Assembly: GCF_009601165.1 (NCBI RefSeq)
Contig: NZ_WIRE01000001.1
Location: forward strand, 2,170,001-2,234,000
Length of the DNA: 64,000 nt
Direction of reading: 5' to 3'
DNA from: Alcanivorax sediminis
Lineage (GTDB): Bacteria > Pseudomonadota > Gammaproteobacteria > Pseudomonadales > Alcanivoracaceae
The notes under the pieces were generated by a model that did not search any database, had not been told where the DNA came from, and saw only the letters and a list, made by a program, of their open reading frames with translations. Positions 56,128-64,000 of the stretch are shown here, one piece after another (the stretch's first letter is position 1; every line of letters starts with the position of its first letter). Position numbers and translations under genes: made by a program.

Positions 56128-57254
56128 TGGAAACCTTGTTGCTCCTTACCTACACAGCGATTTGTATTTTTATCTTCAAGGTGTTCAAGGTGCCACTGAA
56201 CAAGTGGACGGTGCCCACAGCCGTGCTGGGCGGCATCATCCTGATTGGTTCTCTGGTGTTACTGATGAACTACAACCATCCCTTTACCAGCAAGGTACGC
56301 CAGATTTATATCGTGACACCGATAGTTTCTGAAGTGCGTGGCCGGGTGGTGTCGGTGCCGGTGAAAGCCAACACACCCGTAAAGCAAGGTGATCCCCTGA
56401 TCATTATCGATGATACCCGCTTCAAGGCTCGCGTCGCCAAGCTGGAAGCGCAGTTGGCGGATACCAGCCAGTTGGCCAGGGGCAATGTATCTGCAGTGTC
56501 TCAAGCTCGTGCCAAGGTGGCACAGGCCAAGGCGAAACGTGATCAGGCGGTGCACACCCTGGAGCGTTATGAGGGCGCACCCTCCGCGTTCAGCGCACAG
56601 CAGCTGGACACCCAACGTGAACGGGTAATTGCCACCAATGCCGATTTGCAGGCGGCGAAGGCGGCGCTGGAGCAGGCCGAGACCCAGTTGAGTGGTGAGG
56701 TGAACGGCGACGACCCTGCGGTAGCGGCCATCAAGGCGCAGCTGGAGGAGGCACGTTTCAATCTGGATAACACCGTCATTCGCGCGCCCACCGACGGCTT
56801 TGTTACCCAGTTGGCAGTGAAGCCCGGAATGATGGCCGTTCCGTTACCTCTCAAGCCGGTAGCCAATTTTATCAGTCATCAGGATCGCCGTTATGTGGCT
56901 GCCTTCCGGCAGCAATCCCTGCTCCGTCTCAAGCCAGGTTATGAGGCAGAACTCACGTTTACCTCATTGCCGGGGCAGGTGTTTACGGCAGAAGTGGACG
57001 AAGTGTTGCCGACCATTGCGGAAGCCCAGCTTTCGGCGGGCCAGCAACTGGTCGGTGCGGCGGCATTCCAGAACATGAGCAACGAAGCGCTGGTGGTGCT
57101 GAAAATGGATAAGAACGCTGAACTGGAATCCCTGCCATTGGGCATGAACGCTCAAGCCGCGGTGTATTCAGACCATGTGCATCATGTCGCGGTGATGCGA
57201 AAGATTCTGTTAAGGATGACCAGCTGGCGACACTATCTCTACCTGGATCACTGA
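56127..57254 (+). CDS. HlyD-family membrane fusion protein (YiaV-like)
   Basis: This 375-aa protein has an N-terminal double membrane segment (LLLLTYTAICIFIFKVF and WTVPTAVLGGIILIGSLVLLM). Barrel-sandwich half-motifs follow, IVSEVRGRVVSVPVKANTPV and VIRAPTDGFVTQLAVKPG, around a coiled-coil hairpin (residues 95-210). The short cytoplasmic-side start with two helices is typical of the YiaV/EmrA-like group. No transporter gene follows, so the partner is unknown. A strong terminator lies just after the stop. Confidence 0.9.
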   Translation: METLLLLTYTAICIFIFKVFKVPLNKWTVPTAVLGGIILIGSLVLLMNYNHPFTSKVRQIYIVTPIVSEVRGRVVSVPVKANTPVKQGDPLIIIDDTRFKARVAKLEAQLADTSQLARGNVSAVSQARAKVAQAKAKRDQAVHTLERYEGAPSAFSAQQLDTQRERVIATNADLQAAKAALEQAETQLSGEVNGDDPAVAAIKAQLEEARFNLDNTVIRAPTDGFVTQLAVKPGMMAVPLPLKPVANFISHQDRRYVAAFRQQSLLRLKPGYEAELTFTSLPGQVFTAEVDEVLPTIAEAQLSAGQQLVGAAAFQNMSNEALVVLKMDKNAELESLPLGMNAQAAVYSDHVHHVAVMRKILLRMTSWRHYLYLDH

Positions 57255-57502
57255 TCCTCTTCACGGGCGGCCTCGGGCCGCCCGTTTTGGTTGGCCTGCG
57301 CGGGCGCGAGCCACTGGTAGCAGAACCGGCCCAGCGCCAGCCAGAAGAGCGCGACAAACAACAGAAAGAACACGCTGCCGCCCTGGTACAAGGACCACAG
57401 CCATGGCGCAAACACCGCACCGCTCATGATCATGGCCGTTGTGAAGGCGAGAATCCGGCGGCGGCGCAGACGATATTCTGTCGGCTCTGTGGGCGTGTTC
57501 AT
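57248..57502 (-). CDS. Small inner-membrane protein
   Basis: This 84-aa protein has two transmembrane helices (ILAFTTAMIMSGAVFAPWLWSL and SVFFLLFVALFWLALGRFCY), a basic N-terminus and a charged tail. No family is recognised. It converges on the YiaV-like gene, overlapping it by 7 bp, and that gene's terminator hairpin lies inside this gene's 3' end. Confidence 0.65.
   Translation of the reverse strand: MNTPTEPTEYRLRRRRILAFTTAMIMSGAVFAPWLWSLYQGGSVFFLLFVALFWLALGRFCYQWLAPAQANQNGRPEAAREEDQ
57263..57288 (+). terminator. Terminator of the YiaW/YiaV-like operon
   Basis: ACGGGCGGCC-TCG-GGCCGCCCGT is a perfect 10-bp stem followed by TTT. It overlaps the coding end of the convergent small gene. Confidence 0.75.
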
Positions 57503-57575
57503 GCCTGCTTCCGTTAGCTAAGTATGGGATGGGTACTTTACCATAGGAACCCAACCCCTCGTCTGGAGAGCCCCC

Positions 57576-58172
57576 ATCAACGGTTATGCTGTTCCCGCTG
57601 GTCCTGTGGACCGCGAGATCATTATCAACAAGAGCCGCTTTATCTCCTGGCTACGGCCGGTCGCCGACCGTGATGCGGCCATGGCGGTGGTGGAAGAAGC
57701 ACGGCAGTTGTATCCGGATGCCACTCATCACTGCTATGCCTATCTTCTGGGTAATCCGTCCTCGGCACAGGCGGCCATGAATGATGACGGCGAACCTTCC
57801 GGTACCGCGGGAAAACCGATCTTCAATGTGATTCAGCACAAGGGGCTGAGTGATGTTCTGGTCGTGGTGATTCGGTACTTTGGTGGTGTGAAGCTGGGGG
57901 CCGGTGGACTGGTGAGAGCCTATGCTGCGGCGGCAGAAGCGGTATTGGCCGAGGTGGAACGGGTTGAGCATGTACCGTTACTCCATGCCCGGCTGAGCAT
58001 GGATTTTTCCCTGGAGCAGCGGTTGCGACACTGGGTGGATCAACATCAGGGACAAGTATTGAATGTGGAGTACGGTCAGCAGGTCGCCATGCAACTGTCT
58101 GCGCCACTCGAGCATCTCGCGGACCTGGAGGCACTCTGCGCGGCAGAACAGATAGCGATGTCGGCAGACTGA
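57576..58172 (+). CDS. YigZ/IMPACT-family protein, possibly starting at AUC
   Basis: This 198-aa (from 57576) member of the UPF0029/IMPACT family has family motifs INKSRFISWLRPV, DATHHCYAYLLG, NDDGEPSGTAGKPIF and VIRYFGGVKLGAGGLVRAY. The conserved N-terminal NGYAVPAGPV segment lies upstream of the only standard start (GTG 57606, no RBS). In that frame, back to the TAA at 57519, no ATG, GTG or TTG exists. ATC at 57576 lies 5 bases after GGAGAG (57565-57570). Either AUC initiates, or a G-to-C change has forced use of the GTG (188 aa). The molecular role of the family, possibly translation-related, is unclear. Confidence 0.85.
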   Translation: MNGYAVPAGPVDREIIINKSRFISWLRPVADRDAAMAVVEEARQLYPDATHHCYAYLLGNPSSAQAAMNDDGEPSGTAGKPIFNVIQHKGLSDVLVVVIRYFGGVKLGAGGLVRAYAAAAEAVLAEVERVEHVPLLHARLSMDFSLEQRLRHWVDQHQGQVLNVEYGQQVAMQLSAPLEHLADLEALCAAEQIAMSAD

Positions 58173-58270
58173 CAGCATCTGCGCTATCGGTGTCGCCCGT
58201 TACCCTTTCCGCTATGGCATTTTCCTGAGATGGTTGGTCAAGCCTACAACAACAATGCAGAGGAACGCCC

Positions 58271-58678
58271 ATGAGCAGCTCGTCGATCATCGATCCCAAC
58301 CCGGCCACGTTGCCAGACATCATGGCCTCCCTGCCCGATGATACCCCCATCGTCATGCTCAACCTTTTGCGCTTTCGGCAAACCGCCCGCTATAAAGAGG
58401 GTGAAGCGAGTTACAGCGGCCGAGAGGCTTATCAGAAGTACTCTGAGGTGGCGTTCGGCAAGGTGCAGGGCGTCGGGGGCGAAATGGTCTGGAAGGGGCG
58501 GGCCCTTGCCGGTGTCATCGCACCGCAAGAGGAGCAGTGGGATAGCGTGTTGCTGGTGCGCTACCCGAGCAAGCAGGCCTTTATGTCCATGCTGGCGGAT
58601 CCAGAGTATCGCGAGGCCACGAAGCATCGTACTGCGGCTCTGGAAGAGGCGCGTCTCATCGCCATGCAGGAAAACTGA
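58271..58678 (+). CDS. DUF1330-family protein
   Basis: This 135-aa soluble protein of the dimeric alpha/beta-barrel type has motifs TPIVMLNLLRFRQTA, GREAYQKYSEVAF and VLLVRYPSKQAFMSMLADPEY. The last is the usual DUF1330 signature around SxxAF. Catalytic role is unknown. It is followed, 141 bp later, by a dienelactone hydrolase-family gene. Confidence 0.85.
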   Translation: MSSSSIIDPNPATLPDIMASLPDDTPIVMLNLLRFRQTARYKEGEASYSGREAYQKYSEVAFGKVQGVGGEMVWKGRALAGVIAPQEEQWDSVLLVRYPSKQAFMSMLADPEYREATKHRTAALEEARLIAMQEN

Positions 58679-58819
58679 AGGATCATGGCGGGTGAATAAC
58701 GGAGGGTTAGAAGTCGGGACAGGGAGTGGCCCGGTTGGACAGGGGCAGAATTTGTCGCTGGTAGTAGTCTTCATGTTTGGTTATCAACTACCCATCATTC
58801 ACTCTTAATTGGTTTTGCT

Positions 58820-59563
58820 ATGTCCAACCAACCCGTAGGCATTCCCATCCCCGGCGGCCATACCATGCGGGCCCGCTGGCTCCGCCCGGCCACGGCCAAC
58901 CCGAACAAGGCGGCAGTGATCGCTATCCACGACATCTTTGGCTACACGGATGACATTGAGCGTATTGCCCAACGTCTGGCTGATAACGGTTACCCGGTGC
59001 TGGTCCCGGATCTGTATGACTTGCCGGGGAGCAAGGCCCTGTGTGTGGTAAAAACCCTGAAGGCCCATGAAACAGGCAAAGGCCCGGCGTTTGAACAACT
59101 GGAAGCTTGCCGACACTGGTTACTGGACCAGGATGAAGAGCCGGTGGAGCAGATTGGGGTCATGGGCTTTTGTATGGGGGGGCGCTTTGCGGTGCTGTAT
59201 GCCAGCCAGGCGCCGGTGCAGGTGGTGGCGCCTTTCTACGGCGGTATTCCCAAAAAGGCAAAAAGCATAGAGGGCATTTGTCCGGCAGTAGGGGGCTGGG
59301 GGCGTGATGATGTGTTGTATGGCGATCACGGCGAGCGACTCGCCAGCCATCTGGACAAACTGGGTGTGCCCCACGATGTGAAGACCTACGATAACGTGGG
59401 CCACTCCTACATGAATAACCACCAGGGGTTCATCTTCAAGAAGCTTGGCCCGTTGCCGCCGCTTCGCTCCAGGTTTGATGCCAATGCGTCTGAGGACAGC
59501 TGGCAGCGGGTGTTGGTGTTTTTCGAGAAGGTGTTCTCCGGAGAGATCACGGCCGCAGGCTAA
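58820..59563 (+). CDS. Dienelactone hydrolase family protein
   Basis: This 247-aa alpha/beta hydrolase has the DLH Cys nucleophile in VMGFCMGGRFAV, the acid in GRDDVLYG and the His in DNVGHSYMNNHQGF. The N-terminal VIAIHDIFGYTDDIERIAQRLADNG is also typical. Classical DLH opens dienelactone in chlorocatechol degradation. Without other such genes nearby, a general hydrolase role is more likely. Downstream is a REP-like hairpin. Confidence 0.9.
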   Translation: MSNQPVGIPIPGGHTMRARWLRPATANPNKAAVIAIHDIFGYTDDIERIAQRLADNGYPVLVPDLYDLPGSKALCVVKTLKAHETGKGPAFEQLEACRHWLLDQDEEPVEQIGVMGFCMGGRFAVLYASQAPVQVVAPFYGGIPKKAKSIEGICPAVGGWGRDDVLYGDHGERLASHLDKLGVPHDVKTYDNVGHSYMNNHQGFIFKKLGPLPPLRSRFDANASEDSWQRVLVFFEKVFSGEITAAG

Positions 59564-59586
59564 TATCGGTCGATATGGTCCAGGGC

Positions 59587-59622
59587 TTTGCAGGAACCCA
59601 TGCATTCATGGGCTCCTGCAAA
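59587..59622. terminator. REP-like perfect hairpin between convergent genes
   Basis: TTTGCAGGAACCCATG-CATT-CATGGGCTCCTGCAAA pairs at 15 of 16 positions. It derives from a REP and could terminate both flanking genes. Confidence 0.65.
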
Positions 59623-59665
59623 GAAAACCCTGCCAGCGCGGTGGTGCTTTCGCCATTGCGGGCAG

Positions 59666-60091
59666 TTAATTTTCGCACTCTCCCGCCCATTCGCCTTCGA
59701 TGCGGGTTTTCATCTGCTGATTGTTGCCCTTCATGGTCATTTCGCTGGTGTAGTGCTTGCGGTCATGCACCACCATCTTTCCTGATACCCGGGTTTGGGC
59801 GGAGGTGCCAGGCATGGTGCAGTCGGCGCTCCAGGTCAGGGTGTCGCCGTTACGTTTGAGCTTGGTGTTGCTGCAATTATCTTCCTTCCATTTGTTCTTC
59901 ATGGATGCCTCAAGATCGCTGGCATCATCTGCACTCATGCAGTCTTGCTGAACTCGTGTGCGCATATTTTCCGGGATGCCGGGGGCTTCCATCTCCATGG
60001 AGAGCGTCCACCGGCCGGGAGTGAGTTCGGTGGCCTGGATAAACGGGGAGAGAAGTAGCAGGCAGGCAGGAACGGTAAGGGAGCGTTTCAT
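59666..60091 (-). CDS. DUF3617-family secreted protein
   Basis: This 141-aa periplasmic protein has a signal peptide (SLTVPACLLLLSPFIQA). It has the DUF3617 pattern: LTPGRWTLSMEMEAPGIPE, a Cys triplet (QQDCMS, DNCSNT and ADCTMPG) and a C-terminal IEGEWAGECEN. Function is unknown. ATG 60091 has AAAGGA upstream; the longer frame to 60205 overlaps nth and is rejected. Confidence 0.85.
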   Translation of the reverse strand: MKRSLTVPACLLLLSPFIQATELTPGRWTLSMEMEAPGIPENMRTRVQQDCMSADDASDLEASMKNKWKEDNCSNTKLKRNGDTLTWSADCTMPGTSAQTRVSGKMVVHDRKHYTSEMTMKGNNQQMKTRIEGEWAGECEN

Positions 60092-60123
60092 GACGAATCC
60101 TTTCGTTATGGCCCTGTTCGGGT

Positions 60124-60762
60124 TCAGGGCGTGCGTTTGCTCGGTGGAAATTCGCACAGATCGGCAATGAGGCACTCGCCGCACTTGGGCTTGCGGGCCG
60201 TGCACACGTAGCGACCGTGCAGAATCAGCCAGTGATGAGCATCGCGCAGAAACTCTTCCGGTACCAGCCGGACCAGCCTTTTTTCGACTTCCAGCACATT
60301 TTTGCCTGGGGCAATACGGGTGCGATTGGAGACCCGGAAAATATGGGTGTCCACGGCAATGGTGGGGTAGCCATAGGCGGTGTTGAGCACCACGTTGGCG
60401 GTCTTGCGGCCAACACCGGGCAGGGCTTCCAGCTCTTCGCGCGTGCGGGGCACCTGGCTGTCGTGCTGATCAATCAGCATCCTGCACAGCTGGATGATGT
60501 TTTCTGCCTTGGAATTGAACAAGCCGATCGTTTTGATGTACTGCTTGAGGCCATCAAGCCCAAGTGCATAAATGGCTTCCGGGGTATTGGCCACGGGATA
60601 CAGTTTGGCAGTGGCCTTGTTCACGCCCACGTCCGTTGCCTGGGCGGACAGTACCACGGCTACCAGGAGCTCGAAGTCTGAGCTGTATTCCAGTTCGGTG
60701 GTGGGGTGGGGGTTCTGGTCCCGCAGGCGGGAAAAGATTTCGGTACGTTTCTCGCGATTCAT
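60124..60762 (-). CDS. nth: Endonuclease III
   Basis: This 212-aa DNA glycosylase/AP lyase removes oxidised pyrimidines. The helix-hairpin-helix and catalytic Lys are in ALPGVGRKTANVVLN, and the catalytic Asp is in IAVDTHIFRV. The C-terminal [4Fe-4S] ligands follow C-x6-C-x2-C-x5-C in VCTARKPKCGECLIADLCEF. In many gammaproteobacteria nth directly follows rsxE. Here four features separate them (glycine-zipper gene, hemerythrin, a plus-strand gene and REPs). Confidence 0.97.
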   Translation of the reverse strand: MNREKRTEIFSRLRDQNPHPTTELEYSSDFELLVAVVLSAQATDVGVNKATAKLYPVANTPEAIYALGLDGLKQYIKTIGLFNSKAENIIQLCRMLIDQHDSQVPRTREELEALPGVGRKTANVVLNTAYGYPTIAVDTHIFRVSNRTRIAPGKNVLEVEKRLVRLVPEEFLRDAHHWLILHGRYVCTARKPKCGECLIADLCEFPPSKRTP

Positions 60763-60863
60763 GGTCTTGTCCTGAGTTCGCGAAGAAGTATAGCGGATCT
60801 TGCTGGGGGGAGCAGGGGTTGGGAAATGGTACTGACGCCTTTACGGATAAGGTGCCGTATTCG

Positions 60864-60940
60864 TTCAACAAGTTGAATCTCCCACCAGTGACCCCGCATC
60901 AGCGAGGGCCTGTGTGTGGGAGATTCAGCTTGCTGAACAA
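60864..60940. repeat. Inverted REP pair
   Basis: TTCAACAAGTTGAATCTCCC (60864 on) and GTGTGGGAGATTCAGCTTGC (60914 on, to 60940) are opposite copies of a REP subtype related to the one at 25391-25488. They sit upstream of nth and just past the glycine-zipper gene stop. Confidence 0.7.
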
Positions 60941-60963
60941 ATGGCTTTCAGCATGGCTTGGGG

Positions 60964-61500
60964 TTACTGCTGGGCCGTGACTACCTGGCCCTCTTCGATA
61001 CGCAGTCGTTCGCCGGGTTTCTTGTCCATGCGAATGGTCTCTTCCACCTCGTTAAACACATACGTCACATCGTAGCCTTCGGTGCGGCTGCGGCTTTCCA
61101 TGACAGTATTACAACGCTGTTCGGTGGTCGTGTAAGTGTTCTTCTCCTGCATGCCTTTTTGAACCTTGTTGCCAGCGATACCGCCGACAATGGCACCACC
61201 GGCTGTGGCCGCATCCTTACCGCTGCCGCCGCCGAACTGGTGGCCGATTACCCCGCCGATGACGGCGCCAACCACACTACCGGTTACCCGGTGCTCATCC
61301 TTCACCGGCTTTTGGTGAGTGACAGTGATGTCCTGACAGGTCTCGCGGGGCTCCTCCCAGCGTTTCACTATGGGTTCCACTTTGGTCACGGTGGCGTAAC
61401 CGGAAGTAGGCGGGGTCATGACGCGGTAGGCACCATATCCAGCACCGGCAATCGCAACTGCACCGGCCAGGCTGAGAGTAGCAACAGCAACGCTTTTCAT
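60964..61500 (-). CDS. Glycine-zipper 2TM domain protein
   Basis: This 178-aa envelope protein has an N-terminal signal/anchor (VATLSLAGAVAIAGAGYGAY) and a glycine-zipper pair, GSVVGAVIGGVIGHQFGG and TAGGAIVGGIAGNKVQKG. Family members of the SlyB/PcP type associate with the outer membrane. Two Cys (ETCQD and QRCNT) flank the zipper, a frequent feature of this family. No lipobox is visible. The role is unknown. Confidence 0.85.
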   Translation of the reverse strand: MKSVAVATLSLAGAVAIAGAGYGAYRVMTPPTSGYATVTKVEPIVKRWEEPRETCQDITVTHQKPVKDEHRVTGSVVGAVIGGVIGHQFGGGSGKDAATAGGAIVGGIAGNKVQKGMQEKNTYTTTEQRCNTVMESRSRTEGYDVTYVFNEVEETIRMDKKPGERLRIEEGQVVTAQQ

Positions 61501-61627
61501 GGTGAATCTCCTGTTATCCGTTATTTGCTGATTTTGAGTCAGCGCTGGTGCAATTGGTTCTCGGCAAGATGCAAAAGAATGTTAATTGGGGTGTTCAATA
61601 AACAGGATGCCCCTGATTCACTGGCTT

Positions 61628-62188
61628 TCAGCCATAGGTCAGATAGACCGGCACCAGGATTTCCTCTTCGTTTTGCATGTGGCCATGCAGCATCTGCTCC
61701 AGATGATCGGCCTCTAGCCGGGCACTCTCCACTTCGGAACGTAACCGTAGTGCCTGCGCCGATTGTTGGCTGCGCAGGCGCAAAACCTCAAGCAGCTGAT
61801 CAAGGGCATGGTGGTCCTGTTCCATGAGTTCAATGGCGGCGCCGAGGCGAGGGTGCTGTAGCTTGAAGGCGGGAAAGACGCTGCTGTCCTCAAAGCCATG
61901 ATGGCTGTGCAGGTTACGCAAAAGGCCCTGCAGGTGTTGCTTAATGACCTGCGCCAGCTCTTGGGTTTCCCCTGTGCCCAGATCCTGATCCCTCAAGTTG
62001 AGCAGATGCGTCAGCGCGCCATGGTACTGTCTTGCCTGCCGTTTCAGGGCTCCATGGTTACGCAGTAATGCGCGCGCATCGCTGGTAAGAAAGTGCTCAT
62101 GCTCGCGCCATTGCTCCCTGTCCAGCGGTAGCAGGGATTGCCGCACGGTGGCAGGCAGGGGGACTGAGGGAATAGCGATAATGGACAT
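61628..62188 (-). CDS. Hemerythrin HHE domain protein
   Basis: This 186-aa four-helix-bundle protein has di-iron ligand motifs HSHHGFEDSSVFPAF, ELMEQDHHALDQLLE and HMQNEEEILVPVYL, plus an early REHEHFL. Such proteins bind O2 or NO or help repair nitrosative damage. ATG 62188 follows GGAGATTGCC. The frame extension to 62470 is rejected. It is divergent from the membrane protein gene at 62316. Confidence 0.88.
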   Translation of the reverse strand: MSIIAIPSVPLPATVRQSLLPLDREQWREHEHFLTSDARALLRNHGALKRQARQYHGALTHLLNLRDQDLGTGETQELAQVIKQHLQGLLRNLHSHHGFEDSSVFPAFKLQHPRLGAAIELMEQDHHALDQLLEVLRLRSQQSAQALRLRSEVESARLEADHLEQMLHGHMQNEEEILVPVYLTYG

Positions 62189-62315
62189 GGCAATCTCCGG
62201 TTGTGCAGGGGCCAGTGTGCAACTTTGTTTCCATGATGTGGATAGGGTTAAATGGCGGCGTTTGATCAGACTTTCTGATCCTGAAGCAGATTGATTCGAA
62301 GTGGGGCGCACAGGG

Positions 62316-62747
62316 ATGTCACAACAAGACCAACAACTGGAAGCTGAATACTTCCATCTCACCAACCTGATTGACTCCTTTGACCAGAAGTCGCTGACCA
62401 TCAAGGCCTGGAGTGTCACGCTGGCGGGTATTCTCGCAGGCTCCGGGGCCTTCTTTGACCGGCCCGGCATGCTCTGGGTTGGCGTATTTGGCAGCCTGAT
62501 GTTCTGGCTGGTGGAAGGCCACTGGAAAGCGTTCCAGGCGGCGCACTATGCCCGTATCGAAAAGATCGAGGCACACTTTCGGGGTGAAGTGGATGAGATC
62601 GCCCCGTTCCAGAGTGCCATCAGCTGGGAGAAAAGTCGTCGTGCCGGCGGCACCCGAGAACTCATCCGAATCCTCGGCCTGCGCCATGTGTTTCTGCCGC
62701 ACGGGTTGATGGCGGTGGCGTTGGTGGTAGCGGGTTTGTTGCTCTAG
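62316..62747 (+). CDS. Small membrane protein of unknown function
   Basis: This 143-aa protein has two central hydrophobic segments (AWSVTLAGILAGSGAFF and GMLWVGVFGSLMFWLVEG) and a C-terminal one (LPHGLMAVALVVAGLLL). The cytosolic middle contains YARIEKIEAHFRGEVDEI. ATG 62316 is used; GTG 62301 is an alternative. The layout resembles small SLATT-like or related membrane proteins, but no family is claimed. Confidence 0.7.
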   Translation: MSQQDQQLEAEYFHLTNLIDSFDQKSLTIKAWSVTLAGILAGSGAFFDRPGMLWVGVFGSLMFWLVEGHWKAFQAAHYARIEKIEAHFRGEVDEIAPFQSAISWEKSRRAGGTRELIRILGLRHVFLPHGLMAVALVVAGLLL

Positions 62748-62752
62748 TGCTG

Positions 62753-62853
62753 CTGCAGGAGCCAGCCTGCTGGCGATGAGAGAAAGTTTTGAGGAGCGAG
62801 TTTCGAGTTGCGAAAACCGGGCAGCCATGGCGGTTTTGCTTTTCGAAACTCGC
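62753..62853. repeat. REP followed by a CGAGTTTCGA hairpin
   Basis: The REP at 62753-62779 is followed by GCGAGTTTCGAGTTGCGAAA... and its imperfect inverse GGTTTTGCTTTTCGAAACTC... ending 62853. It may end rsxE transcripts, which stop at 62877 on the minus strand. Confidence 0.65.
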
Positions 62854-62876
62854 GACTCGAAACTCGTTACTGACTC

Positions 62877-63590
62877 TTAACTGACCTTGCCCGTGGTGCG
62901 AACCCGGCGGCTGACCTTGGGTTCGTCTGCGGCTTTGGCTTTCCGGGCTTCTTTCAGTCGTTTGTCGATCACGTTCTTGCCTGCAATGATCAAGCCCAGG
63001 CCAAGGAACGCGCCGGGGGGCAGGATGGCGAGCAGGAAGCCGCCGTAGTTCTCGATCACGTTCAGTTGCCAGTTGGCGGCCATGGGGCCAAACAGCAACT
63101 GCATGTTGGTGAACAGGGTGCCCTGGCCGACGAGCTCACGCATGCCGCCGAGAATCAGCAATATCACCAGAAAACCCAGTCCCATCATGAAGCCATCCAC
63201 GGCGGAGGGCAGGATCGGATTCTTGCTGGCAAAGGCATCCGCGCGGCCAAGGACGGTACAGTTGGTCACGATGAGAGGAATGAAGATGCCAAGGATTTCA
63301 TACAGCTCGAACGTGTAGGCCTGCATCAGCATTTCGATCACGGTGGTCATGGCCGCAATGATCATCACGAAAGCGGGCAGGCGCACGGCATCGGTGACAT
63401 AGCCCCGGATCACTGAAACACAGACATTAGAGCCTACCAGTACCACCAGCGTGGCCAGACCCAGGCCAAGGGCGTTGACCACGGAACCGGTGACTGCCAA
63501 CAGCGGGCATAGTCCCAGAATCTGCACGGTGGCCGGGTTGTTGTTCCACAGCCCATCCATGCTTATCTTGCGATAATTCACATCACTCAT
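62877..63590 (-). CDS. rsxE: Electron transport complex subunit RsxE
   Basis: This inner-membrane subunit of about 237 aa belongs to the RNF/Rsx complex, which moves electrons to reduce SoxR (and in RNF couples ferredoxin to NAD). The signature is [20 protein letters not shown] with six hydrophobic helices; [20 protein letters not shown] is the conserved RsxA/E cysteine loop. ATG 63590 has GAGGT upstream, and the gene overlaps rsxG by 8 bp. A basic C-terminal tail ([13 protein letters not shown]) extends beyond the core. Confidence 0.95.
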   Translation of the reverse strand: MSDVNYRKISMDGLWNNNPATVQILGLCPLLAVTGSVVNALGLGLATLVVLVGSNVCVSVIRGYVTDAVRLPAFVMIIAAMTTVIEMLMQAYTFELYEILGIFIPLIVTNCTVLGRADAFASKNPILPSAVDGFMMGLGFLVILLILGGMRELVGQGTLFTNMQLLFGPMAANWQLNVIENYGGFLLAILPPGAFLGLGLIIAGKNVIDKRLKEARKAKAADEPKVSRRVRTTGKVS

Positions 63591-64000
63591 CACAGACCTC
63601 CGCCGCAACGGTTTCGGCTTCTGCCGCAAACAGGCTATCGCGGTTGGCGTCGAAGTATTTCAGGGCACGGTGCACAGCACCGACCACCGCACGGGGGGTA
63701 ATGGTGGCTCCGGTTAAGCTGTCGAACTCACCGCCATCTTTTTTAACTGCCCAGCCATCCTCATCGGGGTTGCTCAGGGAGCGACCATCGAAGCTGAAGA
63801 TCCAGTCGGATTTCTTGGTTTCGATATTGTCGCCCAGACCCGGAGTCTCATTGTGTGGCGGTACGACACGTACGCCACTGATGTTGCCATCTGCGTTCAC
63901 GCCCACGATCAGCGAGATATTGCCACCGTATCCATCGGGGGCGGTGGCTTCCAGCACCGCACCACTGGCGTTATCACCCAGTCGGGCCCGGTAGATATGC
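63583..64000 (-). CDS. rsxG: Electron transport complex subunit RsxG (5' end outside window)
   Basis: This is the C-terminal 138 or so residues of RsxG, the periplasmic FMN-carrying subunit of the Rsx complex. The flavin attachment motif is [16 protein letters not shown], with Thr as the expected covalent site. [21 protein letters not shown] is also diagnostic. The reading frame is open to the window edge, so the start lies beyond 64000. It directly precedes and overlaps rsxE. Confidence 0.95.
   Translation of the reverse strand, partial: HIYRARLGDNASGAVLEATAPDGYGGNISLIVGVNADGNISGVRVVPPHNETPGLGDNIETKKSDWIFSFDGRSLSNPDEDGWAVKKDGGEFDSLTGATITPRAVVGAVHRALKYFDANRDSLFAAEAETVAAEVCDE

Overview
The window looks like a chromosomal stretch of a Gram-negative gammaproteobacterium that lives on lipids or hydrocarbons. 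An Alcanivorax/Pseudomonas-type relative is the best guess. This rests on gene content (fadBA, a lipase with its dedicated foldase, recJ-prfB-lysS, an RsxGE complex near nth, an RND efflux pump, a complete che cluster) and on Pseudomonas-style REP palindromes. Species cannot be settled by reading alone. Most of the window is GC-rich (39 of 60 bases at 22141-22200). Two blocks are visibly AT-richer (about 1-5300 and 10200-17300; 26 of 60 at 12961-13020) and look acquired.

Layout. 1-5.3 kb: an OmpA-type protein and a 1276-aa lipoprotein with calcium-binding TSP3 repeats around a region that reads like the pore-forming domain of anthrax protective antigen. 5.4-10 kb: a beta-propeller protein, then a secreted lipase (-) facing a TetR regulator and the lipase foldase (+), with paired palindromes in the shared promoter region. 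10.2-11.3 kb: an IS110-type element. 11.3-16.3 kb: a complete His-Xaa-Ser (Hxs) system, hxsD-hxsB-hxsC-hxsA plus a small anchored protein and a MauG-like di-heme protein, with every junction overlapping. This locus and the toxin-like lipoprotein are the two most exciting items. 16.4-17.3 kb: two small envelope proteins.

17.6-31.4 kb: fatty-acid beta-oxidation (fadBA), recJ, a REP-associated tyrosine transposase (RAYT) with its REP pair, prfB with the programmed +1 frameshift, lysS, a TetR gene overlapping ung, and a [4Fe-4S] APS reductase (cysH). The spacers are packed with REP palindromes and two composite units of about 160 bp.

31.8-39.8 kb: one minus-strand chemotaxis operon (response regulator, cheA, cheW, soluble receptor, cheY, cheB, cheR, cheX). 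The receptor carries an N-terminal truncated haemoglobin domain, so the system probably senses oxygen, NO or redox state. 40.2-45.7 kb: an RND efflux operon with a divergent AcrR-like repressor, an AcrR-like operator and a 266-bp MITE-like element. 45.8-59.6 kb: a PanE-like reductase, a giant Ig-like lipoprotein coupled to an OmpW-like porin, a quinone reductase, an MBL hydrolase, glutaryl-CoA dehydrogenase, lipoproteins, a YiaW/YiaV-like pair, a YigZ-like protein that may start at AUC, and a dienelactone hydrolase. 59.7-64 kb: a DUF3617-like protein, nth, a glycine-zipper protein, a hemerythrin, a membrane protein, and rsxE and rsxG (the latter cut by the window end).

No tRNA, rRNA or CRISPR array was recognised.
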